A stretch of DNA of 9,369 bases from Elusimicrobia bacterium RBG_16_66_12 (lineage in GTDB: Bacteria; Elusimicrobiota; Elusimicrobia; UBA1565; UBA9628): the NCBI GenBank assembly GCA_001800005.1, contig MGUL01000182.1, positions 316 through 9,684 on the forward strand, in the 5' to 3' direction. The notes under the pieces are model-generated. The model worked only from the letters and a program-made list of their open reading frames with translations, did not search any database and had not been told where the DNA came from. Every line of letters starts with the position of its first letter. Position 1 is the first letter of the stretch. Of this stretch, positions 1-5,714 are shown in pieces. A program made the position numbers and the translations under genes.

Positions 1-320
1 CCGCGCAAGGTCTCCTCGCTTTCCGCCTCGGAGATGCGCCGCTCCGTGTCCGAAAGTTCACCGTCGATCAGGCACTTGTCGGGGCGGCGATGCCAGACGC
101 TCTTGATCTCCGTGTTGTCGACCGTCTCTCCGTTGGAGCGCAGGGAGATGCGCAGATCCTCATCCGGCCCCGCGCTGAAGCTGATCGTCGCCTGAGACGG
201 GAAATCCCGAGTGTGGAAGCGCACCGGCCGTATACCCCGGCGCGCGAGGACCCCCACCATGATATCCGCGTGCGGGTCGAGCTCCTGGGTGATGATGAGA
301 ATACGGCCGTTGTCGTTCAT
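1..320 (-). CDS. MvdD-type ATP-grasp RiPP ligase, N-terminal part (runs off the window)
   Basis: The reading frame is open from ATG at 320 to the window edge, giving the first 106 residues. It begins MNDNGRILIITQELDPHADI, continues with a segment ending RFHTRDFPSQ, and has SVWHRRPDK near residue 77, followed by an acidic Glu/Ser helix. The order beta strand, 'DPHAD', 'F.T.DFP', 'SVW(Y/H)RRP', 'ES' is what I know from the pre-ATP-grasp domain of graspetide (microviridin-type) ligases. These use ATP to form ester or amide bonds between Asp/Glu and Ser/Thr/Lys side chains of a precursor. The catalytic ATP-grasp fold itself lies outside the window, so activity cannot be judged. The gene starts 12 nt after the stop of the 94-aa precursor, with a GAG-type ribosome site, and is probably the last visible gene of the operon driven from 1454-1469. 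Family call fairly sure; substrate inferred from adjacency. Confidence 0.75.
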   Translation of the reverse strand, partial: MNDNGRILIITQELDPHADIMVGVLARRGIRPVRFHTRDFPSQATISFSAGPDEDLRISLRSNGETVDNTEIKSVWHRRPDKCLIDGELSDTERRISEAESEETLR

Positions 321-332
321 CGCTCGTCTCGG

Positions 333-617
333 TCAGTCGAAGTCTGAATCGCTGGATGAATCGTCCGTCCCCCGGTTGATCCCCATTTGGCTGTCCGAGG
401 ACGAACTGCTCGTGCTGCCGGTGACGGTTCCCGTCGACGCGGCTTGATACTGGAATGCCGGAAGGCCTGTCTCGGTCTCGACCGAGATCTGGCGGCCGGC
501 GTCGTAATGGTTCGTCGGGAGCACCCACTTCGTCGCCACCGGCTCCACGAACAGAGCGGGGAAGATCCCGATTCTGTCCGCGCCCACGCTCGAAATCACA
601 GTCATCTTCGATCCCAT
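333..617 (-). CDS. Candidate graspetide precursor peptide, 94 aa
   Basis: The ATG at 617 is chosen because AGGAGA lies 6 nt upstream; ATG at 605 is a weaker alternative. Residues 1-60 look like a leader, with HYDAGRQISV at 37-46 and GLPAFQ at 51-56. From memory, the 'YD..RQ....G.P' pattern resembles leaders of precursors paired with ATP-grasp ligases (GRASP-target type). Residues 61-94 are low complexity: a Thr/Gly/Ser stretch, five Ser then Asp (70-75), QMGINRGTDD, and a terminal SSSDSDFD. This supplies many Ser/Thr hydroxyl donors and Asp acceptors, the chemistry needed for side-chain ester rings. There is no Lys in the tail, so esters rather than amides would be expected. It lies 16 nt after the TPR gene and 12 nt before the ATP-grasp gene. 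It could also be an unmodified small secreted or structural protein, but gene order and tail composition favour a precursor. Confidence 0.65.
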   Translation of the reverse strand: MGSKMTVISSVGADRIGIFPALFVEPVATKWVLPTNHYDAGRQISVETETGLPAFQYQAASTGTVTGSTSSSSSDSQMGINRGTDDSSSDSDFD

Positions 618-633
618 GTCATTTCTCCTGATA

Positions 634-1401
634 TCAGTTGCACGCCGAGATGTTCTGGCCGTTTGCCGCGAGGACCTGACAGAGGTTTCGCGCCGTCGGA
701 TCGGGGAACTTCACGTTCCCTCGCTGTTTGAGGTTGGGATCCTTTTCGACCGCCGCGGCAAAAAGCTTCGCCGCGTCAGCATATTGATGCAGCGCGGAAA
801 GAGCCTCGCTCTTTTCCCACATGATCATGGCCGTCAGCGGGGTCTTATTCTTCAGCGCCTCGTCGAAGTCCTCGATCGCTCCTTTTGGATCTTCCATCAG
901 CCGCGCGACTCCACGGTTCCCATAGAGAACAGAGAGATGCTTCACGCCGTCGCGCTGCTCTTCCGGGTCGAGGTGCTTCTCCAGCCACTTCTTTCTATTC
1001 TCGATGGCCCGGTCATATCCCGCCAACGCTTTTTTACGGTCACCCTTCTGCCAATCGGCGGCCGCCAGGTATTCGGCAGCGTCGATTGCCTCGGGGTCCA
1101 GCTTCAAGATATCCGGAACCATCGCCCGGACCGCGTCATAGTCGCCCTTCTTATAGGCCTCGAGCGCCCGCCCCTCGCGCTCTTTGGCCTGCAGCTTCCG
1201 TTGAAGCTTGCGGATTTCTCGCCCCACCCGCTCGATGTCGGAATCCCAGATGTTCTGCGAAGATTCGTCCGCCACGGCTTGAGACGCGTCTTCCTGCTTC
1301 GGCTTCGACGACGCTGTCTGCGGGGTCGCCTGCGCAAGCGCGGCAGCCATGAACAGAACGCCCGCTAAACCGCTCAACTGGAACTTTCTTTCAATGTTCA
1401 T
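634..1401 (-). CDS. Secreted TPR/coiled-coil protein
   Basis: The product is 255 aa from ATG at 1401. The frame is open further upstream (to 1458), but that stretch overlaps the promoter at 1454-1469. The 1401 start gives a clean signal peptide: MNIERK, a hydrophobic core at about 8-22, and an AQA cleavage site near 25. AGGGGA lies about 10 nt upstream. After a polar linker come a Lys/Arg/Glu-rich coiled coil (about 54-84) and TPR-like helical pairs: AYKKGDYDAVRAMV (82-95), ADWQKGDRKKALAGYDRAI (115-133), GNRGVARLMEDPKGAIEDFDEAL (161-183) and ALHQYADAAKLFAAAVEKDP (203-222). The C-terminus has two Cys (241, 254) that could form a periplasmic disulfide. It is the first gene of the graspetide-type operon, so a role in binding, exporting or processing the peptide is plausible, but the sequence does not show which. 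Confidence 0.8.
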   Translation of the reverse strand: MNIERKFQLSGLAGVLFMAAALAQATPQTASSKPKQEDASQAVADESSQNIWDSDIERVGREIRKLQRKLQAKEREGRALEAYKKGDYDAVRAMVPDILKLDPEAIDAAEYLAAADWQKGDRKKALAGYDRAIENRKKWLEKHLDPEEQRDGVKHLSVLYGNRGVARLMEDPKGAIEDFDEALKNKTPLTAMIMWEKSEALSALHQYADAAKLFAAAVEKDPNLKQRGNVKFPDPTARNLCQVLAANGQNISACN

Positions 1402-1453
1402 TTCGTGATCATCCCCTGCTTCTTGTTTGGTGTTGTCCAGACACCCTCCGGTG

Positions 1454-1469
1454 AGCAATTTCTATGCTG
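1454..1469 (-). promoter_or_regulatory. Sigma-54-like promoter of the graspetide-type operon
   Basis: Read on the minus strand this is CAGCATAGAAATTGCT. It matches the 16-bp sigma-54 layout (TGGCACGNNNNTTGCW) at GCA of the -24 element and TTGCT of the -12 element, but has AG instead of GG at -24. Nearly the same 16-mer occurs at 5596-5611 and 8352-8367. Transcription would start near 1443, about 40 nt before the ATG at 1401, and run into the TPR gene. Function is inferred. Confidence 0.55.
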
Positions 1470-1523
1470 AACGGTGCCGCACGCGCCTGCCCGAGGGAGA
1501 TGGGGCCAGGCAATGGTTTTTGA

Positions 1524-1537
1524 TTTTCAAATGAAAA
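1524..1537. promoter_or_regulatory. Palindromic operator/enhancer candidate, copy 1
   Basis: TTTTCA-AA-TGAAAA, a 6-bp inverted repeat with a 2-bp spacer, inside a 22-nt block (1522-1543) identical to 5674-5695. It lies 54 nt upstream of the -24 end of the promoter at 1454-1469, or about -88 from the expected start site. That is a usual place for an enhancer bound by an NtrC-type activator. It is AT-rich in GC-rich surroundings. The likely ligand is the regulator encoded at 5715 or its lost paralogue. Confidence 0.45.
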
Positions 1538-1561
1538 ATAATTAGGGAAGGCGGAACTGCA

Positions 1562-1610
1562 ATGGACAAAGCTGAAGATCCTCGTCGTTGAAGACGATCC
1601 TCTTGTCTGG
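1562..1610 (+). pseudogene. Remnant of a second NtrC-type response-regulator gene
   Basis: If one A is dropped from the AAA at 1568-1570, these 49 bases encode MDKLKILVVEDDPLVW. The intact regulator at 5715 starts MDKLKILVVEDDPLAR. I count 39 of 48 matching bases, and seven of the nine differences are synonymous. This piece therefore comes from an anciently diverged functional paralogue, not a recent copy. As it stands, the frame hits TGA after nine codons, and homology stops abruptly at 1610. The bases before the ATG (GGAACTGCA versus GGAAGTCCA) and the shared 22-nt block also correspond, so promoter and start survive while the gene body is gone. Confidence 0.7.
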
Positions 1611-1745
1611 ACTGCGCCGCTCATTGCGCATTGAAGCTTGAAGCGCGCGAGCGCGCCGGCGATTCGCGGAATCAGGGAGACCTGATCGCACGGGTTGGGT
1701 TCTATTGAGGGGCGGCTTTAGTGCGGCCGAATCGGAGACCGTGAT
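1611..1745. other. Gene-poor spacer after the regulator remnant
   Basis: I find no credible gene here. It holds a GC hairpin (GCGCG-CTCG-CGCGC on the minus strand, 1643-1656), which could be a weak stop for transcripts from the methyltransferase gene, although no T run follows. It also holds an imperfect direct repeat, GGAGACCTGATC at 1676-1687 and GGAGACCGTGATC at 1734-1746. The abrupt end of homology at 1610 suggests a deletion or rearrangement joint at its left edge. Confidence 0.4.
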
Positions 1746-1760
1746 CCTGAATTATTCAGG
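1746..1760 (-). terminator. Small hairpin around the methyltransferase stop codon
   Basis: CCTGAA-TAA-TTCAGG on the minus strand: a perfect 6-bp stem whose 3-nt loop is the TAA stop codon itself. No T run follows, so it is at best a weak terminator or 3' end protector of the operon mRNA. Confidence 0.25.
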
Positions 1761-2534
1761 CCTTTGAAAGACCAAGACATGATCATCGGGGTCAGGGGCG
1801 TCGTTGCCGAGATAATCTGAGGTCCTTTTCAGCAAAACCAGGCCGGCCGTGGAAGCGCGCTCCAAGGTCTTATCCAAAGAATCGATGCGCGTCGGCAAGG
1901 CATAGTTCTTTTCCAGATTTCGCGATAGTGAGCGAAGGATAATTGTCTTGTGATAGAAATTAGTTTCGACTTCCTCGATCAGGAAAGTCACCTGGAATTC
2001 TTCATCGTCGATCTTCACGACGAATTCTTTTGGCTTCCGAAGCTTCAAAAAGACCTGCTTGTTCCACTTCTCGCTGGAAAGGTGGGTCACGAAACGCCCT
2101 CCGGGCCGCAACGAGCGGGCCGCGAATGAGAAAAAGGCATCCTTGCCCGTATCGGCGGTGAACATCACGAGATTATCCCAGGAGCTGACGACCAAATCGA
2201 AGGGCTTCGGTTGTGTGAAGTGCTGAAAAATACCCTGAAAGATATCAAGGGTGGTCGACGGCTCGGTGGATAGACGTTTCAAATAGGCGACGTTGGCCGC
2301 CTCCGGTTCGATCAAGGTTATATCCAATCGGGGGAGGATGGCGCACGCTTGGGCGATGAACCCTGTCCCCGCTCCGACCTCCAACACGCGGTCTCCCGGC
2401 CGGCAATGTGAGCGCCAAAAATCAGCTTCTCCCGGCAGAATCTCTTGCCGGTGTTGCGCATAATAAGCGCTGAAGAGCGGGTCCCAACTGGATGCCGGAT
2501 TGTCGAGGCCGATGATCGTCTGTTGGTTCGCCAT
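1752..2534 (-). CDS. Class I SAM-dependent methyltransferase (probable RiPP tailoring enzyme)
   Basis: The product is 260 aa from the ATG at 2534, which has GGAGG 8 nt upstream. An alternative ATG at 2582 overlaps the preceding stop (ATGA) and would add 16 acidic residues; I prefer 2534 for its ribosome site. The Rossmann motifs are clear: motif I VLEVGAGTG (50-58), the acidic end of strand 2 in LIEPE (74-78), FDLVVSSWD (112-120) and LRPGGRF (142-148). The C-terminal half (about 160-260) has no feature I recognise and may hold the substrate-recognition part. As the last gene after the radical SAM maturase, it probably methylates the peptide product; the target group (backbone, side chain or C-terminus) cannot be told. 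A self-resistance or unrelated role is possible. Parts of it look less GC-rich than the regulator operon. Confidence 0.85.
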   Translation of the reverse strand: MANQQTIIGLDNPASSWDPLFSAYYAQHRQEILPGEADFWRSHCRPGDRVLEVGAGTGFIAQACAILPRLDITLIEPEAANVAYLKRLSTEPSTTLDIFQGIFQHFTQPKPFDLVVSSWDNLVMFTADTGKDAFFSFAARSLRPGGRFVTHLSSEKWNKQVFLKLRKPKEFVVKIDDEEFQVTFLIEEVETNFYHKTIILRSLSRNLEKNYALPTRIDSLDKTLERASTAGLVLLKRTSDYLGNDAPDPDDHVLVFQRPE

Positions 2535-2578
2535 TCTCTCTTCCTCCGGCGTTTCGGATTCTGCTCCCCCGCCTTGCG

Positions 2579-3976
2579 TCAACGATCCTGGTCTCGCGTG
2601 ACAGCGGGGAGTCTCGGGCCGATCACGTTCTCGATGAGGTTCTCGAAATTCCGCTTTTCATCCGCACAATTGCGTTTGAAATCCGCTTGCGTCGAAAGCT
2701 TGCAGCCGCCGGCGCAGTAGCCCCCGATGGGGCAGTCTCCGCATTCTTCCCGTCCCCAAGTACCATGCGAATGCCACGCGCTGAGGCTGAATCCTCCGTC
2801 CAATGACCCCGCCTTGAACTTCTTGTCTCCTGGGGTATAGGTGCAACGGTAGACGTCGAGCGCGGAATCCACGTAGACGATGTCGTTGATCCTGGAACTG
2901 GCCCAGCAATATCTGAACCTCTCCCGGCCGACCTCATTCTGGTTGAACGCGCAGCGAAACCGTTTCGCGAGGTCGAAGCTGGTCTTTAAGAAAGCGAACC
3001 GAACGTTGCCGGGTAGTCTCGCACGCGCGTTGAGATCGAGCATTTCCTTCAGCAACTCCGACTCAGACATGACGGCGGCGTATCCTGTCTCGAATTTCCG
3101 GTCGTCGACTCGCGCTACCGAGAGTTCGACACAGGGGTTGTCGATCCAGCCTTGGGTCCGCGCGAAATCGAAGAACGCGTTCGCCTGTGCGATGCTGCTT
3201 CTGTCCAAAGTCAGCGATGTCATGACTTTGATCCCAGCGCGGATCAATATGTTGACGTTTTGGACGATCTTGTCGAAAGTACCCTGTCCATCGAGTCGTT
3301 TCCGGCGGCTGTCATGGAATCTGCCCACGCCGTCGATCGTGATTCCGACCTTGGCGATATACCCGTGGTACGGCAGGAGGATATCGAGGAAATCCCCGAT
3401 GCCCGTGCCGTTCGTCGTCGCGGCGACATGAATCTTCCTCGACCGGCAGTAGTCGAATATCTCCGAGATCACGGGCTTCGTCGCCAGAGTAAACGGCTCC
3501 CCGCCGAACAACTGCAGCACAACAGCCCTCTTCGGGTCGGATGCTCGCGCTTGGAGCACTTGGGCGTCCACATACGCAAGGAACTTGGCGAGGTTCTCCT
3601 TGCTGATGACGCGCTTGTCGAGCAGGGGGTCCGTCTGTTGGAAGCAGTAAGTGCATCTGAGGTTGCAGGAGTAGGTCGGGCAAAATGCGATTTCAAACGG
3701 GAGCGATGCCTTGATCTTCGCGGCTGACCGGTCAGCGTCTTGGATAAGGACTTCCGGGAGGGGGCCTTCCGCCAGGCGGGACAGGACGCCGGCCTGTCCG
3801 ATCGCTTCCAGGTCGGCACGATCCACGACGCAGACTTCGTCCGTGAAGCTGTTCACGACGAGCATCCCTGCCGGGATAGCCTTGTGGTAGACGGGGTATG
3901 TGTGCCGCGAGGAGACTCGCGGCAGGTCCGGCAAGGGACATTCTTGGATGGCGCCGTCCGCCAGGATCTTCAGCAT
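2579..3976 (-). CDS. Radical SAM/SPASM peptide maturase
   Basis: The product is 465 aa from ATG at 3976, 11 nt after the ABC gene's stop. The frame extends to 4087, but that start would overlap the ABC gene by 100 nt and adds no conserved sequence. The radical SAM cluster motif is CNLRCTYC (C104, C108, C111), with an extra C99 just before it, and the GGEP motif is at 158-161. The C-terminal SPASM domain shows C357, C378 (after VYVDSALDVYR), then CGDCPIGGYCAGGC (C412, C415, C421, C425; spacing CX2CX5CX3C) and C437, enough to bind two auxiliary Fe-S clusters. The usual Gly of the CX9-15GX4C segment is missing. Residues 20-80 form an N-terminal segment of the kind seen before the SAM barrel in peptide maturases. 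It probably makes a carbon-linked crosslink or other radical change in the 38-aa peptide at 5402-5518; the exact reaction is not predictable. Confidence 0.9.
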   Translation of the reverse strand: MLKILADGAIQECPLPDLPRVSSRHTYPVYHKAIPAGMLVVNSFTDEVCVVDRADLEAIGQAGVLSRLAEGPLPEVLIQDADRSAAKIKASLPFEIAFCPTYSCNLRCTYCFQQTDPLLDKRVISKENLAKFLAYVDAQVLQARASDPKRAVVLQLFGGEPFTLATKPVISEIFDYCRSRKIHVAATTNGTGIGDFLDILLPYHGYIAKVGITIDGVGRFHDSRRKRLDGQGTFDKIVQNVNILIRAGIKVMTSLTLDRSSIAQANAFFDFARTQGWIDNPCVELSVARVDDRKFETGYAAVMSESELLKEMLDLNARARLPGNVRFAFLKTSFDLAKRFRCAFNQNEVGRERFRYCWASSRINDIVYVDSALDVYRCTYTPGDKKFKAGSLDGGFSLSAWHSHGTWGREECGDCPIGGYCAGGCKLSTQADFKRNCADEKRNFENLIENVIGPRLPAVTRDQDR

Positions 3977-3987
3977 CGCGAGCTCGC

Positions 3988-5325
3988 CTAGCGGTGCCGG
4001 ACTTCCACGACGCAGCAGCGCTGCGCCAGTCGGGAGATCGCGGCGTCGATTCTCTGCATATTCTCCTGATCCAGGTTTGCGTCCCATTCGTCGAGTAGAA
4101 GGAGTTTAAGAGGCTCGACATCGCAGAGTTCCTCCAGGATTAAGCTCAGTTTCTGCCCGGTCGAGACATCCGCTTCAGCAACCGACGCGAAATGAAGCCG
4201 ATGATGGGCCGGGAGGATGATGGAGTCTTTCGGGTGGCGGCGCTTCAACTCCAGGAGGAAGCTTGATTTCCCGGAGCCGTTCTCTCCTCGGATGGTGAGG
4301 CGTCCGGCCTCCGGCGGCGTCAACCCTTCCAGCTCGACGCGCCGTCCCGCGGCATCAACGCAGGATATCCGCTCTTGTTGTATCTTGCCGGTCATCCCAT
4401 TAGGATCGGGGTCTACCATGCTCGCCCGGAAAAGTCCCGCAAGGCGTTCTCGCACGGCGCTCAAGTTCAGGAGACAATTGACGATATCCGCGGTGTATTG
4501 AATCACCTGGATCTGACGCGGGAACGTGGCCAGGATCATGGCCTTCATCGCGGCATCCGAATGCTTCGAGAACATGGCGTGAGCCATGACGGCGATGACC
4601 GGCAGCACAGAAACCCATAAGGTCAGACTCGTCAGAATCTCGATGTTGCGCACGGACATCGAAGCCTTGGATAAATACGCTCCCATCTTCCGTCCGAAGT
4701 CGTTCCTCCACAGCTCGCGGTTGTAATCGTTGCCGAGAGTGATCGCGTCCCATGCGCCGGGCAACGCGCCATGGGCTCCAGTGCGCGCTTCCTGCATCGC
4801 CGCCGAGTCGGAGCGCACGCGTTTGGCCGATCCGGCCGTCAGCGCGACACCGATGGCGGCCGCGAGGATGTAGGCCCACAGGAGATGCGAGCCGAATGCG
4901 ATGCATAGGGCGGAGACGTTGAAGATGACGTTCAGAATAAGGCCGAGCGAGAGATTCGCGAAATCAAACGTTTCGCCGATGACCAGGAACGATTCCGTCT
5001 CTATGGCGTTCCGCTTTTCGCGTTGGAAGACCGTGCTTCGGGATAGATGGGGCACGCACTGGAGCCCTTTCGAACACGTGTCGATATAAAGCTCGAGAGA
5101 ACGGATCTTCGCCTTTGAGAGATAAGTGTTCTTCAGGATCGAGGGGATGTAGACAAGCGTCAGGCTGCAGGTGAAGCCGATGAACGGAAGCATCAGCGGA
5201 CCGTTGTCGATGATCCCCTTGGCCAGCCAGGCCAGCCAAAAGGTCGAAGACGCGACGATCGCCTGTTCGATGACGAGGAAAAGAACGAAATACCCCGCGT
5301 ATCGAGATACGAATGTTGATTTCAT
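3988..5325 (-). CDS. Half-size ABC exporter with a very small ATPase domain
   Basis: The product is 445 aa from ATG at 5325 (GAGA 9 nt upstream); ATG at 5340 would add MRTLQ. The frame continues into the peptide gene, but that extension is unlikely. There are six hydrophobic segments, at about 12-34, 44-65, 122-145, 147-166, 229-252 and 261-290. The ATPase domain has Walker A GENGSGKSS (347-355), an altered signature VSTGQK (387-392), Walker B LLLLDE (408-413), D-loop ANLD (416-419) and a His two residues from the end (H444). Only 37 residues separate the Walker A Lys from the signature Gly, where about 100 is usual, so most of the helical subdomain and a normal Q-loop region are absent. All motifs for ATP binding remain. 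It probably exports the matured peptide as a homodimer. There is no C39-type leader peptidase domain, so leader removal must come from elsewhere. Confidence 0.8.
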   Translation of the reverse strand: MKSTFVSRYAGYFVLFLVIEQAIVASSTFWLAWLAKGIIDNGPLMLPFIGFTCSLTLVYIPSILKNTYLSKAKIRSLELYIDTCSKGLQCVPHLSRSTVFQREKRNAIETESFLVIGETFDFANLSLGLILNVIFNVSALCIAFGSHLLWAYILAAAIGVALTAGSAKRVRSDSAAMQEARTGAHGALPGAWDAITLGNDYNRELWRNDFGRKMGAYLSKASMSVRNIEILTSLTLWVSVLPVIAVMAHAMFSKHSDAAMKAMILATFPRQIQVIQYTADIVNCLLNLSAVRERLAGLFRASMVDPDPNGMTGKIQQERISCVDAAGRRVELEGLTPPEAGRLTIRGENGSGKSSFLLELKRRHPKDSIILPAHHRLHFASVAEADVSTGQKLSLILEELCDVEPLKLLLLDEWDANLDQENMQRIDAAISRLAQRCCVVEVRHR

Positions 5326-5351
5326 TTGTAACGTTCTCATTCCGATGGAGA

Positions 5352-5383
5352 GGCGTTGACGGATGTCGCCATCCGCCAACGCC
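5352..5383 (-). promoter_or_regulatory. Strong intercistronic hairpin between precursor and exporter
   Basis: On the minus-strand RNA, GGCGUUGGCGGAUG pairs with CAUCCGUCAACGCC over 14 bp (one G-U) around a GCGA loop, a GNRA-type tetraloop. It lies 18 nt after the precursor's stop and ends 26 nt before the exporter's preferred start. No U run follows, so it is probably not a full terminator. It fits a block or mRNA-end stabiliser giving much more precursor than export and maturase proteins. It also lies inside an open extension of the exporter frame, but that extension is not supported as coding. Confidence 0.6.
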
Positions 5384-5401
5384 CTCGCTTCCGGAAGTAT
5401 T

Positions 5402-5518
5402 CTAGTATTGCCGGACCGTGTTGACCACAACCGAGTCGAGGGACTCGGAAGCGATGGCGGCGATCCTCGCGTCCACCGTCAGGCCGACTTCCTGCATCAG
5501 CGCGCAAATGTTTTTCAT
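5402..5518 (-). CDS. RiPP precursor peptide, 38 aa
   Basis: The predicted peptide starts MKNICALMQEVGLTVDARIA and ends SVVVNTVRQY. There are two in-frame ATGs (5524 and 5518). CGGAGA abuts the first and is about 6-7 nt from the second, so 5518 is the better start. It is the first gene after the promoter at 5596-5611 and is followed by the hairpin, exporter, maturase and methyltransferase, the classic place for a precursor. The first ~25 residues form an amphipathic, acidic-leaning helix suited to a leader. The C-terminal part (ESLDSVVVNTVRQY) holds candidate core residues: Asn, Thr, Arg, Gln and a terminal Tyr. There is one Cys, near the N-terminus, so it is not a thioether-type Cys-rich peptide. 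I recognise no known RiPP class. Small size lowers certainty, but its position is strong support. Confidence 0.65.
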   Translation of the reverse strand: MKNICALMQEVGLTVDARIAAIASESLDSVVVNTVRQY

Positions 5519-5595
5519 TTTCATTCTCCGTGTTCGTGATTTCGCGGGCTTTCCCGGGAGGACTACGCCTCCCTGTTCAGCCTCGCCTAGTCCGG

Positions 5596-5611
5596 AGCAA
5601 TTTATATGCTG
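5596..5611 (-). promoter_or_regulatory. Sigma-54-like promoter of the radical-SAM RiPP operon
   Basis: Minus-strand CAGCATATAAATTGCT differs from the copy at 1454-1469 at one base (T for G at position 8). It has a -12 TTGCT and a variant -24 CAGCAT at sigma-54 spacing. A start near 5585 would leave about 65 nt before the precursor ATG. Both this copy and 1454-1469 are followed closely by CCGG (CACCGG in the other two copies). Role inferred from motif, position and the adjacent sigma-54 activator gene. Confidence 0.6.
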
Positions 5612-5675
5612 AAGTCGGTGCGCGTTGGCCCCGCGAGGGAAGCGGCTGTGTGGAAGGGGAAACCTGGCTTTTCGA

Positions 5676-5689
5676 TTTTCAAATGAAAA
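5676..5689. promoter_or_regulatory. Palindromic operator/enhancer candidate, copy 2
   Basis: TTTTCA-AA-TGAAAA within the 22-nt block 5674-5695 that is identical to 1522-1543. It is 64 nt upstream of the -24 end of the promoter at 5596-5611 (54 nt in the other copy, a difference of one helical turn) and 25 nt before the regulator's ATG at 5715. It could serve both as enhancer for the peptide operon and as autoregulatory site for the regulator. TTTTCA could alternatively be read as a poor -35 with TAAGAT at 5700-5705, but that -10 is too close to the ATG. Confidence 0.5.
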
Positions 5690-5714
5690 ATAATTGGTGT
5701 AAGATGGAAGTCCA

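Noticed and set aside
616..1368. Plus-strand open frame of 250 aa
   Set aside because: Antisense to the TPR gene, which has a signal peptide, a ribosome site and repeat structure.
1409..1624. Minus-strand open frame resembling part of another at 5402-5974
   Set aside because: The similarity comes from the shared promoter block and regulator start on the opposite strand, not from a second protein family.
3977..4087. Upstream extension of the radical SAM gene
   Set aside because: It overlaps the exporter's ATPase motifs on the same strand and adds no conserved sequence; the ATG at 3976 sits just after the exporter stop.
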